A stretch of 64,000 nucleotides of DNA from Isochrysis galbana (taxonomy: Eukaryota > Haptophyta > Isochrysidales > Isochrysidaceae). This document shows positions 44,290 through 54,774 of the stretch, piece by piece. The position numbers and the translations under genes are program-made. The notes beneath the pieces are model-generated. The model was not told the origin of the DNA, did not search any database, and saw nothing but the letters and a program-made list of their open reading frames with translations. The stretch is taken from assembly GCA_018136815.1 (NCBI GenBank), contig CM030936.1:1-64000 (forward strand). Direction: 5' to 3'. Every line of letters starts with the position of its first letter. Position 1 is the first letter of the stretch.

Positions 44290-45230
44290 GCGAAGGGAGG
44301 GCTAACACGCTTAGTCAATGCCGACCCTGAGATGAAGGGTATCACGATAGGACCTAGAGAGTTAAGGCTTTCGCAGTTTGCGGACGACACGCAAATTTTA
44401 GCGAACTCTTTCGAGTCACTGGAGAGGGCGATGCACATCTTAGAGAGCTATGGAACCGCCACCGGGGCTAGGGTGAACAAAAACAAGAGTATACTAATAA
44501 GAATGGGATCACTTATAGGGACGCAGGTCCCCGAGACGCTAGCGTATCTTAAAACACTCGGCGAAGGCGAGTATGCGACCATACTAGGAGTCCCATTTTG
44601 GGAAGGTCTTGACAATGACTCCTTCTGGGAAAAGCTCTACGCTAAGCTTAAGAAAAAGGTTGCAACCTGGAGGGGATTGAAGAGTCTCTCCATTCACGGA
44701 AGGACAATACTAGTGAACTTCATAATCTACGGGACACCGAGATATTGGCTATCCACGTCCACCCCTCCGGCGTGGTTCATGGAGGCCATCGACTCGGACG
44801 TTCAAACTATACTGTGGGATAGGTCTCCCCGACTACGGGCGGATGAGTTAGGCTCCTCGCAAGAGGGCAGGAAGTGGATAACCCTTCCGGCATACCCGAG
44901 GGTAGGCACGAGTGAAGACGGGCCCCTACTGGGGGTCGGATTACTTCCCATGGCCGAACACACGAAAGCGCTCCAAGCGATATGGATAGTCCGATACCTT
45001 AACCCGTCAATGGCGGAATGGAAAATAGTCCTGGATCAATGGTTCAGCCGCACCCCCCTAGGGCGAGCGGCGGTCTTTTCGAAGGTCGACCCGAAGAGCC
45101 TCACGGCTAGCATTCGAGGTAACAACACGCTCCCGGCCTTCTGGAAGCATGCGCTCGAGAATTTTAGAAGGATCAACTTCCTTAGGGGAGAAATAAATCA
45201 CATGGGAAGGCACTCAGGGCTCCCCGATAT
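44290..45230 (+). pseudogene. LINE RT, part 1 (frameshifted)
   Basis: The frame holds the catalytic SQFADDTQILANSFE motif, then GEYATILGVPFWEGL and LSIHGRTILVNFIIYGTPRY. It parallels the LINE at 11993-14257 throughout but is clearly diverged, so the two belong to different subfamilies. At about 45220-45230 the register changes. The open frame itself continues out of register to 45276. Confidence 0.85.
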
Positions 45231-46546
45231 GGCACAATCTTTTCCACAAACCTCCAGCTATTCACCACTCACATAGGTCGAAATGGGAGTCTCTACAGAC
45301 GGTTATCGTTCACAACACTATTAACCCGGATACGGGGGACATTAACACTACGGAAGAATGCGCGGCTTACTTGCCGGACCGAGAACATTGGATACGCCAT
45401 AGGGGAAATTACATATCGGTAGGCCCCTTTCTCAAGTCGTGGGAAAAGATTTCCGAATGGACTAGATCAAGACTAATACAAACCACATTTGATTATATGG
45501 ACCTTCTTAGAAAACAAGCGAAGCCTTCGCCCCCCGCTTCGGAGGAGCAAGAGTTAGTCCCTCAAGAAGATCCGGACGCACACGATCTAGGCGATGTTCT
45601 AGTGGACAAAGACCATAACTTCTATCTGCGCCGAAGAGGCGATTACCACAAAATCCAACTCAACGTCATGGGAGAACCCCACATCCACGAGCGGATCCGC
45701 CCGCAACTATTGCCCGACAAGCTATACACTCCGCTGAAGTGGGGACGAGCGTACGACGGCCCGGCGGAAACGGCGTACCCGATACCCCAAGAATATATGC
45801 TAAAAGGCACGCGTACAACGCTAGAGGATGTAAGTGTCAGAGACTTGACTAAAGCGTTCCTCGCTTTGAGGAAAACCAAAGCACACAAATCCACACTAAG
45901 ATGGGAAAAAAGGTTACCGGTCCTCTCGGGAAAGTGGAAACAAGTATCGCAATTATACAAATATAACTTTTTGACACCTAGAGACTCTTATCTGCATTTC
46001 AAACATGTCCTGCATAGGAGGATAGCTACGGCGAACCGTTTTGCTGACGATCCAACTTGCCGCTTTTGCGGCATAGCACCCGAGAGTTCCACCCACCTGG
46101 CTTCATGTATCGCGACGGAGCCCATCTTTGAATTCATAGAAGGACTTCTGGGGATTAGCCTTAGGCCGGGATCCGAAATAGCCCAACGTCTTTTTTGCTA
46201 TCAAGTGGACAGACCGCACCCCTCCTCGGGGTACCTTGGTATCCTAGCGTGGAGGTATATCCTCACCGACTTCTATAACATCCAATATGGCAACGCGGAC
46301 GGCAGGTCCGCTATGTCGATCTTAAGAGCGATTCTTGCGAGATACCACCTTTTAGTAACGGCAAAAGTCGGGTTCTTTCAGAGGCTGAAAAAACAACGAG
46401 AGAATATGGGGCTACACGCCCCGAGTAACAAACATATTAAGAAAATGTTAAGTCCGCTCTACACGGTGGACAAAGAGTTCAACCTAGAAGCATCGGAAGA
46501 CCTCTTGCAGGCGGCAAGAGGTCTGGACGTCCGTAACATCACCTAA
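45228..46546 (+). pseudogene. LINE RT, part 2 (C-terminal region)
   Basis: After the frameshift the next register reads IWHNLFHKPPAIHHSHRSKW and continues to the stop. It contains the C-terminal zinc-binding motif PTCRFCGIAPESSTHLASC and the block LAWRYILTDFYNIQYGN. One lost or gained base separates it from part 1. Confidence 0.85.
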
Positions 46547-46853
46547 GGCACCTAACACCTCGTTTTAGAAGAAACCACAGAGGATATAAATGAGGATCCC
46601 ACTATATACAAGGGAAGACAACCCGAATCAACACTAGCATAAAGGACGAACCACAGTCTCCCGCCCCCTTCTCTCCAACTCCCGGCCGAAGCAGTGCGCG
46701 CGGCCTCCCCGGAACCAGCTTCTCCGATAAAGAGGGAACTGGGAAAGGGGGAGGGGGTTGTTAGGGGTTAAGGTTGGGTAGTAGGGAGGTGCACTAGCAA
46801 GCTGCCTCACGCCGCATACGTAGCGGGAATTGTTAAGAAGATTTTTTTTCTAT

Positions 46854-47012
46854 ATGGAGAACAAGAAGGCCGTCCTCGCACGCATCACGGACCTCGCCAC
46901 CCAAGATCAGCCAAGCGACATCGTCGCCTGTCAGCAGAACGATATCGACAATAGGATCGAGGATGAGGGGTGTGAGAAAAAGACGAAGAAGATGAAAACT
47001 CAGCCTGCGTAG
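46854..47012 (+). pseudogene. C-terminal fragment of an unrecognised protein
   Basis: Directly after the LINE tail the frame reads MENKKAVLARITDLATQDQP, then DNRIEDEGCEKKTKKMKTQ and a stop. The composition is unlike the neighbouring repeats. It may be the last exon of a host gene into which the LINE inserted. I do not recognise the family. Confidence 0.35.
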
Positions 47013-47931
47013 CTGGGGGTCGCCGTGTGTTGGGGGGGGGGGGTTGCTATGAGCACGCGCCGCGTCCTTGTCCTTGTATTGATTAGCTTTGTACTCATAC
47101 TAACGGTTGAGACTAATGTACGAAAACGCTAAGCGGCCTAGTTCCGCGACGTGATTGCTCCACGCGCCCTGGTATCAATTGTATTGTTACCACATTACGG
47201 GTAGAAAACTTTAACCTAAAAAGAAAGCAAGCATTTTGAGTGAAAAAAAAATATCACCTGGCCTTCTTTTGACTGAACGCGACTTAAGCCTCCTCTCGCA
47301 CTTCCGCCCCTTCCGTGCGTCGTTCGCAATGCCCGTAGTCACTTCCAACATGGGTCCCGAGGATAGGAAAGCTCCATAAGCTCCCCGTTAGAACCGTGTT
47401 CCGCGCTAGTTGCCGGCGCGCCCTCGCAGGCAATCTCCAAAAGTGAGCGATCAGTCTTGCTCTGACAGAACCGGGCCCAAGGTCAAGGTAGTGTGTAGTG
47501 TACCTGTACCTGGGCCGTACCCTTGAAACCAAAGACAAAGGTAAGAAAGAAGGGGAGAAGGGAACGAGGTGGAGCGAGGGGAAGTGAGGGCGGTGTTGGC
47601 TGGAAGGTAGTAGATACCAGTCTAGCAGTAGGCGTGTAGCCCTGAATCTTCAGTATGATGCATGACGCTCTCTAGTCTGTAGGAGCATCAAAACTTCCAG
47701 TTGGTCAAAGAGTGACTCACTCGCACCCGACACTTACAGGAGGGGAGACACAAATCATGATTAGTGGTAGAATGCAATGACGAGGAAGGGACGCAAGCGA
47801 TGGCGCCATCCGGCCCCCTCATCGGGAGCTTGCGAAAATGTTTTGACACTTGGCACCCAGGTTGTCCAGCCCGTGCCTATGTGTGGGATAGGCCGCGCAC
47901 ACTGGGCTATAGCCAGTGGGATCGCTGATCG
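47013..47931. other. Intergenic region
   Basis: A short G-run lies at 47031-47042. Frames on both strands are short or lie in the shadow of the Mpv17-like gene. I see nothing supportable. Confidence 0.5.
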
Positions 47932-48762
47932 CTACAACAAATTCGATTCCTTCACCGTCTCCTTTGGCGGAGGGTCCAACCATCCGTCGTCTGAGAGCGG
48001 CCGCTCGGCCGCACGACCCACGCCAAGCTGCTGCGTCAAGGTCACGACGCCTTGCATTTCAATGGCGTCAATGGAAGGGGCTGTTTGTAAAACACCGCGC
48101 TCGTCCGACGCCGTCGGTACTGGACTTTCGGCGCGGCCTGCAACCGCCGAGAGGATCACGTTCCAGACGAGCCCGGCGGCGCAGATGTACGGCACCTGCC
48201 ACTCGGGCGCGATGAATGCGAACTGACAATACTGCACCGGCAACCAGTAGATATAGTTGCGCAGCATGAGCGGCAGAAACTTCTCTTGAGCGCGTCGCAT
48301 GCTCATGTTGAGATCAAGGCCTTGCACGGCTCCGGTGAGCGCAAAGAAGAGCGGGTAGTAGATCGTGGGCACGATCAAGAATTGGTTGACCGCTGTGCAC
48401 TCGAGTGCAGCGCAGACCTGCTGCGGCACACTCGCAAAGATGGCGTGGATCGTGTCCCCCCTAAATGTGTCAGTGATCAGCGGAAAGGTTGCATGCTGAA
48501 AGGCGCCGCGGTAGCATGCGTCGAACAGGATGAAGCTCGCTGCGCGACGCACGTTGTACGGCTCGCGCTCTCGGATCTGTGCGAGAGCGTCGCCAGCAAC
48601 CGCGAGCACAGCAGCAGTTGCTAGCTTGGTCTCGAGCGGGTGGGCGGTGAGGACGCGTGAATAAGCCTGGGTGGCGGGTGCGAGTGAGCCCACGTCAAAC
48701 CCGCGTGCGCGCACCGCCACGCACGCAAGCACGAGCCAGCGAAGGGCGGAGAGCCCACGCAT
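47932..48762 (-). CDS. Mpv17/PMP22-family membrane protein
   Basis: ATG at 48762 gives 276 residues. The open frame extends further upstream but that part is a charged low-complexity stretch, while MRGLSALRWLVLACVAVRA just after this ATG looks like a signal or transit segment. The family is seen in HPLETKLATAAVLAVAGDALAQ-type helix 1 (positions about 38-58), then FLIVPTIYYPLFFALTG, PLMLRNYIYWLPVQYCQFAF and YICAAGLVWNVILS. These are the conserved Mpv17 segments, including the W-x-P-x-Q motif as WLPVQ. Members sit in inner mitochondrial, peroxisomal or plastid membranes with four helices. The acidic C-terminal extension of about 60 residues is not part of the family. No introns are needed. Confidence 0.88.
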   Translation of the reverse strand: MRGLSALRWLVLACVAVRARGFDVGSLAPATQAYSRVLTAHPLETKLATAAVLAVAGDALAQIREREPYNVRRAASFILFDACYRGAFQHATFPLITDTFRGDTIHAIFASVPQQVCAALECTAVNQFLIVPTIYYPLFFALTGAVQGLDLNMSMRRAQEKFLPLMLRNYIYWLPVQYCQFAFIAPEWQVPYICAAGLVWNVILSAVAGRAESPVPTASDERGVLQTAPSIDAIEMQGVVTLTQQLGVGRAAERPLSDDGWLDPPPKETVKESNLL

Positions 48763-49228
48763 CCTCCCTCTTCTTCCCCCTCCTTCTCTGGGCCTCTCTG
48801 GACTCTCTCGCCTTCTCTTCCTTTCTCTTTCCCTCTTCCCTTCTCTGCCCTCTCCCTGCATCATCACGAGAAGATCTCGATACCAAATATTTGCGAGGCA
48901 TTGAGAAGCGGCGAGAGAGGGGGGGAAAGGACTACAATCTTCGTGAAGGACTGCTGGAGGGAGTGAGAGCGGTGGGAAGGCCCAGAGAGAGAGGAGAGAG
49001 AAAAGAAGAGAGAAGATGCGCGGGACGGACGCACACTTCCGTGTCGTCACTCCCTCTCTTCTCTAAAAGTAGTGTGAAGGTTATACAAGATCTCCTGCCC
49101 CCCCCCCCCCCCCCAACCCCAACGTGATCTGTGTCTCTGTGTCTGGATCAGTTTTCTTGTAGACCATTATCCGTAGATCCGTCGGTATGAATTATGTCCT
49201 CCCGATCTCGATCTCGCCCCTTCGACTA

Positions 49229-49450
49229 CGTCTCGCTGAAAAAAAATCTGAAGAATCTGGGCTACACACCTACTAGACTAGGGCATTTCCCTACCTCTAT
49301 TGACATCGCCCTTCTCTTCCCTTTCCTCCACCCCCTCCCCTTCCCCCCGTCATTCCTTTGTCGTCGGTATCCGGGGTTCGGGTTCAGCCCACGTGCGCTA
49401 CCTTGGGCCTGGTTCAGAGTGCGGGTTCCGGGCAGGCCTGTTGTTTGATC
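49229..49450 (-). repeat. LINE 3' end, minus copy
   Basis: The minus strand of this stretch matches the 3' untranslated end of the LINE at 11684-11900: GTAGGTGTGTAGCCC then ATTCTTCAGA and a T-run (49229-49240 reads as A-run). Only the 3' ~220 bp is present. Confidence 0.7.
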
Positions 49451-49499
49451 TTGCGTAGTCGCTCGGCTAGTGGAGTTGGGGCTATTGCGTCTCTTCCTC

Positions 49500-49627
49500 A
49501 CGTGATTATCGCTGAACTGGGAAAGGGGGAGGGGGTTGTTAGGGGTTAAGGTCGGGTAGTAGGGAGGTACACTAGCACACTGCCTCACGCCGCACACGTG
49601 GCGGTGAATTTTGAGAAGTTTTTTTTT
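49500..49627 (+). repeat. LINE 3' end, plus copy
   Basis: It matches the last ~130 bp of the LINE at 44290-46853 (GGGAAAGGGGGAGGGGGTTG then CTGCCTCACGCCGC) and ends GAAGTTTTTTTTT. It faces the copy at 49229-49450 in opposite orientation, so two 3' ends point outwards. Confidence 0.75.
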
Positions 49628-49736
49628 AGGGTGCTTCAGGGGAGAGGGGGTACTCAGCCCAGGTGGCTCGAGCCTTGTATGCGTACCGCACATGTGTATA
49701 AAAGCAAAAGCGCATACAAGCCCCCACGCACCGGCG

Positions 49737-49930
49737 TACTATCTTAGCACTACCGCCCCAGCAGCTATAAGTTATCTATAAGGCTAGTCTAAGATACACC
49801 TAGGCTCTAGATACCCCGAGAGGAGAGGCAAACACGTGTTAACACGTGAGCAAGGGCGGCGAGCAGCAGGCGGAGCCGTTCAATGACCAGCGGGCTTTAG
49901 TTTGCGCTAGTGAACGGCAACGGAGCAGCG
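49737..49930 (-). repeat. Dispersed repeat 'X', copy 2
   Basis: It begins GTACTATCTTAGCACTACCG, the reverse of the end of copy 1, and continues through TCTAGATACCCCGAGAGGAG. At 49833-49848 it holds a perfect 16-bp palindrome CACGTGTTAACACGTG with two CACGTG cores, which is absent from the copy at 51304-51470. Confidence 0.6.
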
Positions 49931-50167
49931 AGGGCGCGCGCATGACCGGAGAAAAGAAGAACAAAAGAGGGGGACCCCCAGGCGGGAGCAGATCATACTG
50001 ACACCCCCCCTTTCCCCCGCAGAAGGAGCCGCTCCCCCCCTTTCCCTCTTCTTCGCCGCACCGCGCGCCAGACCGCCCAAGCTCTCTCTCTCTATCCCTC
50101 CAACGCTTAATTAAGCTCACCCACCCCCGTCCCCATTCGCCACCCCTTGCTTCTCGGAGTGGAGCAG
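49931..50167. other. Unassigned segment
   Basis: Low-complexity C-rich sequence with no gene. Confidence 0.4.
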
Positions 50168-50236
50168 GCGTACTATCTTAGCACTACCGCCCCAGCAGCT
50201 ATAAGGCTAGTCTAAGATACACCTAGGCTCTAGATA

Positions 50237-51277
50237 CTCCGGGGGTAGCCAACTCCTAGCACCTTTGTCCTTCCCCCCGGTATTTCCTCACCTTGGCTAC
50301 CTTGGGCCTCCTCGGAGGCACTCCACCATGGGTATGGAAGGTATTGAGGCTGCCAGCACACCAAAAGTTCCAGTGGCGTACCTTCACAGCCGGGACGGCG
50401 TGTGTTCCCACCCACCACGAACGCCGCCTTGTCTTCGTCCCCTTCCACCGCCGCCATTGCCTTGGCCTGCGTGGCCGATGCATTCAGCGGCCAGTATGAC
50501 ACCCTGATCCCCAGCCTTTGCAGAACACACGCAGCCTTCCGACCATCCATGGGCAGCCCCCCTGCAACCATCTCCCTCGCTGCCCACTTCCCTCCCTCAC
50601 GGTACATTCCACGCGTGCGGCCGGCGCCATACTCGCGGCCATCACCTATGCGGATGCAGCCAAGCTGCAAACGCTTCTTCAGCTCCTCCAGCTTGTATCC
50701 GTAGAGCTCGCCCTCGTCGGTTGGCGGATGCCTCGGCGAATCGGGGTTGTTGGCCTCCCCCTCTCCCTCTCCGTCGCTCTTCCCCAGGAACACGTGGCAA
50801 AGGTACGACGCCTCGGCGTATGCGGTCGAGGGTCTCCTCGCCCATGTGCTTCTCCCAGTATGTGAAGCGCTGCCTGTCTATCCCAAAAGCGCTCGCCCAT
50901 TGCGCCTTCGTCTTGCGCTTCGAGTGGTCGGCGCGCGGATGGTACCAGCAGCATATGGCTTGCAGAGCCTGCTGCTTCGTATCTTCCGACGGTGGGGCGC
51001 GCCCACCGTCTGTGTATGATCCTTGGCCGCTTGCCCGTCGCCTGGGACGCCCGCTGCGCGACCCCCTTGGCCCCTCCTCGTCTCGAAGGACGTTTTCGAC
51101 CGTGTTGCGTGCCGACGCGCGCGCCTGGCCCGGCGACTCAGCGGGCGAGTTCTGCGACGCCATGGCGACCGAGTGGGCGCTGGTGGTGCCTCTAGCTGGC
51201 GCCGGCTCACCTGAGCCGTACCCAAAGCGGCTGGGGAGACTGGGCCACGAAGGACGCCTGTGCCAGGGGTTGGGCAC
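50237..51277 (-). pseudogene. ORF of the small TIR element, possible DNA-binding protein (frame break)
   Basis: The minus frame starts at ATG 51277, or at ATG 51163 (MASQNSPAESPG). A helical stretch includes WASAFGIDRQRFTYWEKHMG, which has the look of a helix-turn-helix. Near 50750-50790 the natural continuation (ANNPDSPRHPPTDEGELYGY, then LEELKKRLQLGCIRIGDGRE) is in another register, so there is one frame break or a small intron. The second half runs to the end of the element and uses a stop in the flank. No catalytic motif is visible. A role in binding the element ends is only a guess. Confidence 0.5.
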
Positions 51278-51303
51278 GCGCCAGGAGTTGGCTACCCCCG
51301 GAG
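50237..51303. mobile_element. 1.07-kb TIR element with an ORF, TA target site
   Basis: The ends CTCCGGGGGTAGCCAACTCC and its reverse complement are perfect over 21 bp. TA flanks both sides (50235-50236 and 51304-51305). Removing the element and one TA restores the X repeat as seen at 49806-49830. A TA duplication fits Tc1/mariner-like elements; a 3-bp reading is also possible because the next base is C. It carries one minus-strand coding region and no DDE transposase that I can recognise. Confidence 0.85.
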
Positions 51304-51550
51304 TACCCCGAGAGGAGAGGCAAACACGTCGGCGAGCAGCAGACGGAGCCGTTCACTCTCGGTGGGGCTGATGGCGATCGGGAGAAAATTTCCCCCCGAT
51401 AGCTATCGGGGGCCCCCGATTGCTCCTGGGGGGCGTTAGCTCCTGGGGGGTAACACATACAAAACGTGAGCGTACTCCTACGCTGACGGCCGACGCCGGG
51501 CGCGCGCGCCGCCGAGGAGCCCACCCGTGGTGCGGGGCCCAAGCGCGCCG

Positions 51551-53231
51551 ATGCCCCCCTCGAAGCGCGCCGCTGATCGCGGGCCGAGCGAGAAAGCGCT
51601 GCGCGCGGCGGTTGTCCCGTTCGCGCGCCGGCCGCGCGACGGTTCTTCCCCCGTCGCGCTCCTCGCGCTCCCGCCCAACTGCACCCTCGTCTCAGCAGAG
51701 ACCTTCCGGCCGCTCGCATGGGGCGGCGGCGGCCACCGCGACGCGCTCCGCCTGGGCGCGCCATTGCTTGCGCGCGAGGTAGCCGATCTGGCAGGTGATG
51801 CAGGAGATGTGGGAGAGATCTCGCTCGCCCTGACCGCTGCCTACCGTGACGAGTGGCTGTGGGTGCCAGTGGCTGTCCCGGCGCAGCCGCCGCTTGAGGG
51901 AAATGTCTACGTGACTGCCGAATCGGGCGAGAGGATCCCGGACGCGGGCGAGCTGTACAATCGCGCGTGGATCGAGGAAGGTGTGCCTCCGAAGCAGGTG
52001 ACTCTCGCCCAGTTTGAGGCCGCCCAAGTCGAGCGCAAGGCAGCAAAGGCTGCCGACCGCGACTTGCGCAAGCTGTACGGTGAGACCGCTCCGCTTGGAG
52101 TCCGGATGCGCGTGATCAAGACCAAAGGAGATGGCGACTGCTTCTTCTCCGCCGTCTGCAAGGCCTTTCATGGAAAAAAAACCTGGCGCGACCCGGAGAT
52201 GTGGCGGACTATGCAACATTGGGCGAGCGCGAACGCACAGACGGCGACGGAGAAGGAGCAGCCTCTGGCGACCTCTTGTAAGGCAAGCGCCTTAGCCTTT
52301 GAGCCAGCACCCGGAGCTAGAACAGCACCCGGTGCGAGCTCCGACTCTAGTGCGGGTAGCTCGGGGTCTGAAAGTGCGGTAACAGCTCCCGCGATTGGCA
52401 GAACGGAATTCCCTAAGAGCACGGATATGCCAGGTGGCACGGATATGCCAGGTGGCGCAGAGGGCATTCTGTCCTCGAATCAGATGCAAGGCGAGGCCAA
52501 GATGCCCCTTGAGACTGATCCGCCCACAGTCACGGAGCTGCGCAGGGTCTGCGCCGCTCATTTCATGGAGGATACGTGGCTGACGTGCCAGGCGGTGGGC
52601 GGCTTCGCCTTTGCCTATGCGTGCGAGCCGACGCTCGAAGTAAGCACCCTCGGCCCGCACTGGAGTGGCGTCCCATTCCCGCTTCCTCTCCTCGCGCTCT
52701 TTCATACCTTGATTGGGTTGAGCTCAATTTGATCGCCTTTGATCGGATGTCTTGCCGCTGCTTTCCAGCGAGCGATTGTTACGCCGAATTTATTGACCTG
52801 TCCTCCTCCTTCTTCAGGAAACCCGCACCGTCATCGCTCGCCTTGCGGCCGAGTCTGAAAAGGGTAGCGTCCACTGGGCGGATGAGATAAGTATAGCGTG
52901 CGTGCAACGCTATCTCAATCTGCGACTTCTGATTTTCAATCCAGACGCGCAACCGGCCAATCGAGCGGTTACTTGTGGCGAGCACCTACCTGGTGAGACC
53001 GCCAGTGACGAGCGACGTTCGACGAGCGACGCATCTCGCCCTCGATACCTTGTGCTACGCCACACGCACAAGAGCACGAAGCAACAGCACTACGAGCTAT
53101 ACTCCCTCATCTCTGGTAATGCGCTACTCGAGGAGGAAGATCTGCCCGCCGGCGTTAAGCGAGCATTTGCTCATGTGTGCCCCGGAGGCGACCTATGGCG
53201 CCAGCTTCAAACTGCTCAAGGCGATGATTAG
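51551..53231 (+). CDS. OTU-type cysteine protease (probable deubiquitinase)
   Basis: ATG at 51551 is followed by exon 1 to 52639, a 178-nt intron (GTAAGC to TCTTCAG) and exon 2 at 52818-53231, giving 500 residues. The catalytic Cys is in KTKGDGDCFFSAVCKAF (Cys197, with Asp194). Exon 2 has WADEISIACVQRYLNLRLLI (Trp383) and QHYELYS with the catalytic His454. Both halves of the active site match only after splicing. The N-terminal 180 residues contain an alpha-helical part before the domain. Between the Cys loop and the next conserved block is an inserted low-complexity stretch (about 240-330) with a STDMPGG repeat. OTU proteases cut ubiquitin chains; the preferred chain cannot be read from the sequence. 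A dispersed repeat ends about 80 bp upstream. Confidence 0.85.
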
Positions 53232-53504
53232 ATCACACATCATCCCGGTTATTTGGCGACGACAAATATTGACTTTTCGGTTCACGCAATCATAAGTTTT
53301 GAATCTGACGCGCAATTGCTCACCGAATGAATGCCATCTGCGATATATAATGCGCTTTATGTTACAGTAAGAACAAGTTGTCGACATAATCACTTTTCAC
53401 ATCAACCGGCATCGGAGACACGTTGCACGTCCCCCCAAGATCTTGCTACCACCTGACTACTTTTCTTGCATGAGGGCTGGACAGGAGTTCGTCAGAATTC
53501 TTGC

Positions 53505-53640
53505 CGTCTGCTGCTCGCCGCCCTCGCTTCACGTTAACAACGTTTGTGCCCTCTCCTCGGGGTATCTGGAGCCTGAGCGTATCTGGGACCAACTTGCAGT
53601 GCGGTTATTTGTAGTTGGTGCTAAGATACTAAGATAGTAC
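53505..53640 (+). repeat. Dispersed repeat 'X', copy 4 (3' part)
   Basis: CTGCTGCTCGCCG, TCCTCGGGGTATCTGGAGCC and GTGCTAAGATACTAAGATAG match the second half of copy 1. It begins about 275 bp after the OTU stop codon. Confidence 0.65.
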
Positions 53641-54049
53641 GCTGAGGGCGGCATGCCACGATATGGTGCGCCCGGATGGGACAACAGGTGCAAGGTCAAC
53701 AGGTTTCGGGGGCCTCTTCCTATTAAGAGGACGTGTTAACAGGTCGCAATAGGTCCGTAACAGGTCAAAATAAAACTCATTTGACTAATATTATAGATGC
53801 ATCAGTATGATTCATAACATGAATATGATTGGCTTCTGACTTCTGAGCTTGGTTACTAGGGAGAGGAAGGAATCTAAGACGATCTGGGCGTGGCTACGAG
53901 AGCGGTACCTATAGCCACGTACGCGCGAGGCGAGAATACATTAAAATGTTTTTTACATATTCCTATTGAACCTACCTATTAACAAGTAACAGGTCTAGTA
54001 GGCCTCTTGACCTCTTAACTCTTAATCTTAATAGAACCTATTAGAAGCC
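53641..54049. other. AT-rich segment with short inverted repeats
   Basis: AACAGGTC-type motifs recur at 53685, 53732, 53758 and 53987, and CCTATTAAGAGG-like sequences occur in inverted form near 54010-54040. It may be a degenerate small foldback element. No gene is present. Confidence 0.35.
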
Positions 54050-54770
54050 GAACTATCAGTAAACTGATAGGGTCATGGAGCGCGCGCCGCTCCCTTCCTC
54101 CCCTGCCGCCACTCCCGCCGCGCTGGCCGAACGGGCCGCGACCCAGAGACCTATACATGCACTACAAACACATAACACACCGTAGAATAGGCACGTACAA
54201 CCGTTTCCCGGGACGGGATCCCACCTGCCGCCTCTGCGCGCTGCGCGCAAGATGATGCATCGTCCGTCCATATAGGGACGTGCCCAGCGCTAGACAGCGT
54301 GTTCGACACGATACACTACCTCACGGACAATTCGCCGGCCGACAGCCCCGGGATCAAAACGACAGCCGAGAAAGCCGTAGAAAGACTCTTCCTACTACCG
54401 AGTTCTTCACCGTCACCCGCTAGGGAGACCCTGTACCTATTGGCTTGGAGATACATACTCACCGACTTCTATCGAATACACTACGACAACATCAAATTCA
54501 ACAGCGATCACGTCGTTAGAAGGATGCTCGAAAGATACACCACGTTGTGCAAAGCGGCGGTCTACGGAAACAACACGGACGCATCGAGAAGAGCCAAAGC
54601 AGACATGGGCCGCCAGCCCAAGAAACGTATAGATGTCAACGAATTCCGCCCAATTTTCGAAACAAACGACACATCGTGTGCAAGGGAGTGGAGACGATCA
54701 TCGAGGTCAAAGTCCGGAGGGTTTGACTTGATGGAGGGAATCTTGCAGATTATTTATTAGTAAGGCCTGA
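54050..54770 (+). pseudogene. Internally deleted LINE copy
   Basis: The 5' hairpin CTATCAGT AA ACTGATAG and ATG at 54075 (MERAPLPSSPAATPAALAER) mark a 5' module of about 110 bp. It then jumps directly to the zinc-binding part of the RT (HRRIGTYNRFPGRDPTCRLC), a frameshift follows, and then the C-terminal end LYLLAWRYILTDFYRIHYDN and GRQPKKRIDVNEFRPIF. About 3 kb or more of the element is missing in the middle. Confidence 0.8.
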
Positions 54771-54774
54771 CAGT

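Larger units (their letters stand above)
44290..46853 (+). mobile_element. LINE-type retrotransposon, 5'-truncated
   Basis: The copy begins inside the RT domain (GLTRLVNADPEM) and runs through the C-terminal region and a 300-bp 3' untranslated part. It ends in GAAGATTTTTTTT at 46841-46853. Truncation at the 5' side is typical of LINEs. The T-run is on the coding strand. The right flank enters a coding-like fragment at 46854. Confidence 0.85.
50168..51470 (-). repeat. Dispersed repeat 'X', copy 3, split by a TIR element
   Basis: The halves 50168-50236 and 51304-51470 join seamlessly when compared with the uninterrupted copy at 49737 (CTCTAGATA then CCCCGAGAGG). The interruption is the element at 50237-51303. 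The right half ends about 80 bp before the OTU gene start. Confidence 0.75.

Noticed and set aside
47932-49050. Mpv17-like protein starting at 49050
   Set aside because: The first 96 codons are charged low-complexity sequence, and ATG 48762 begins a proper hydrophobic leader.
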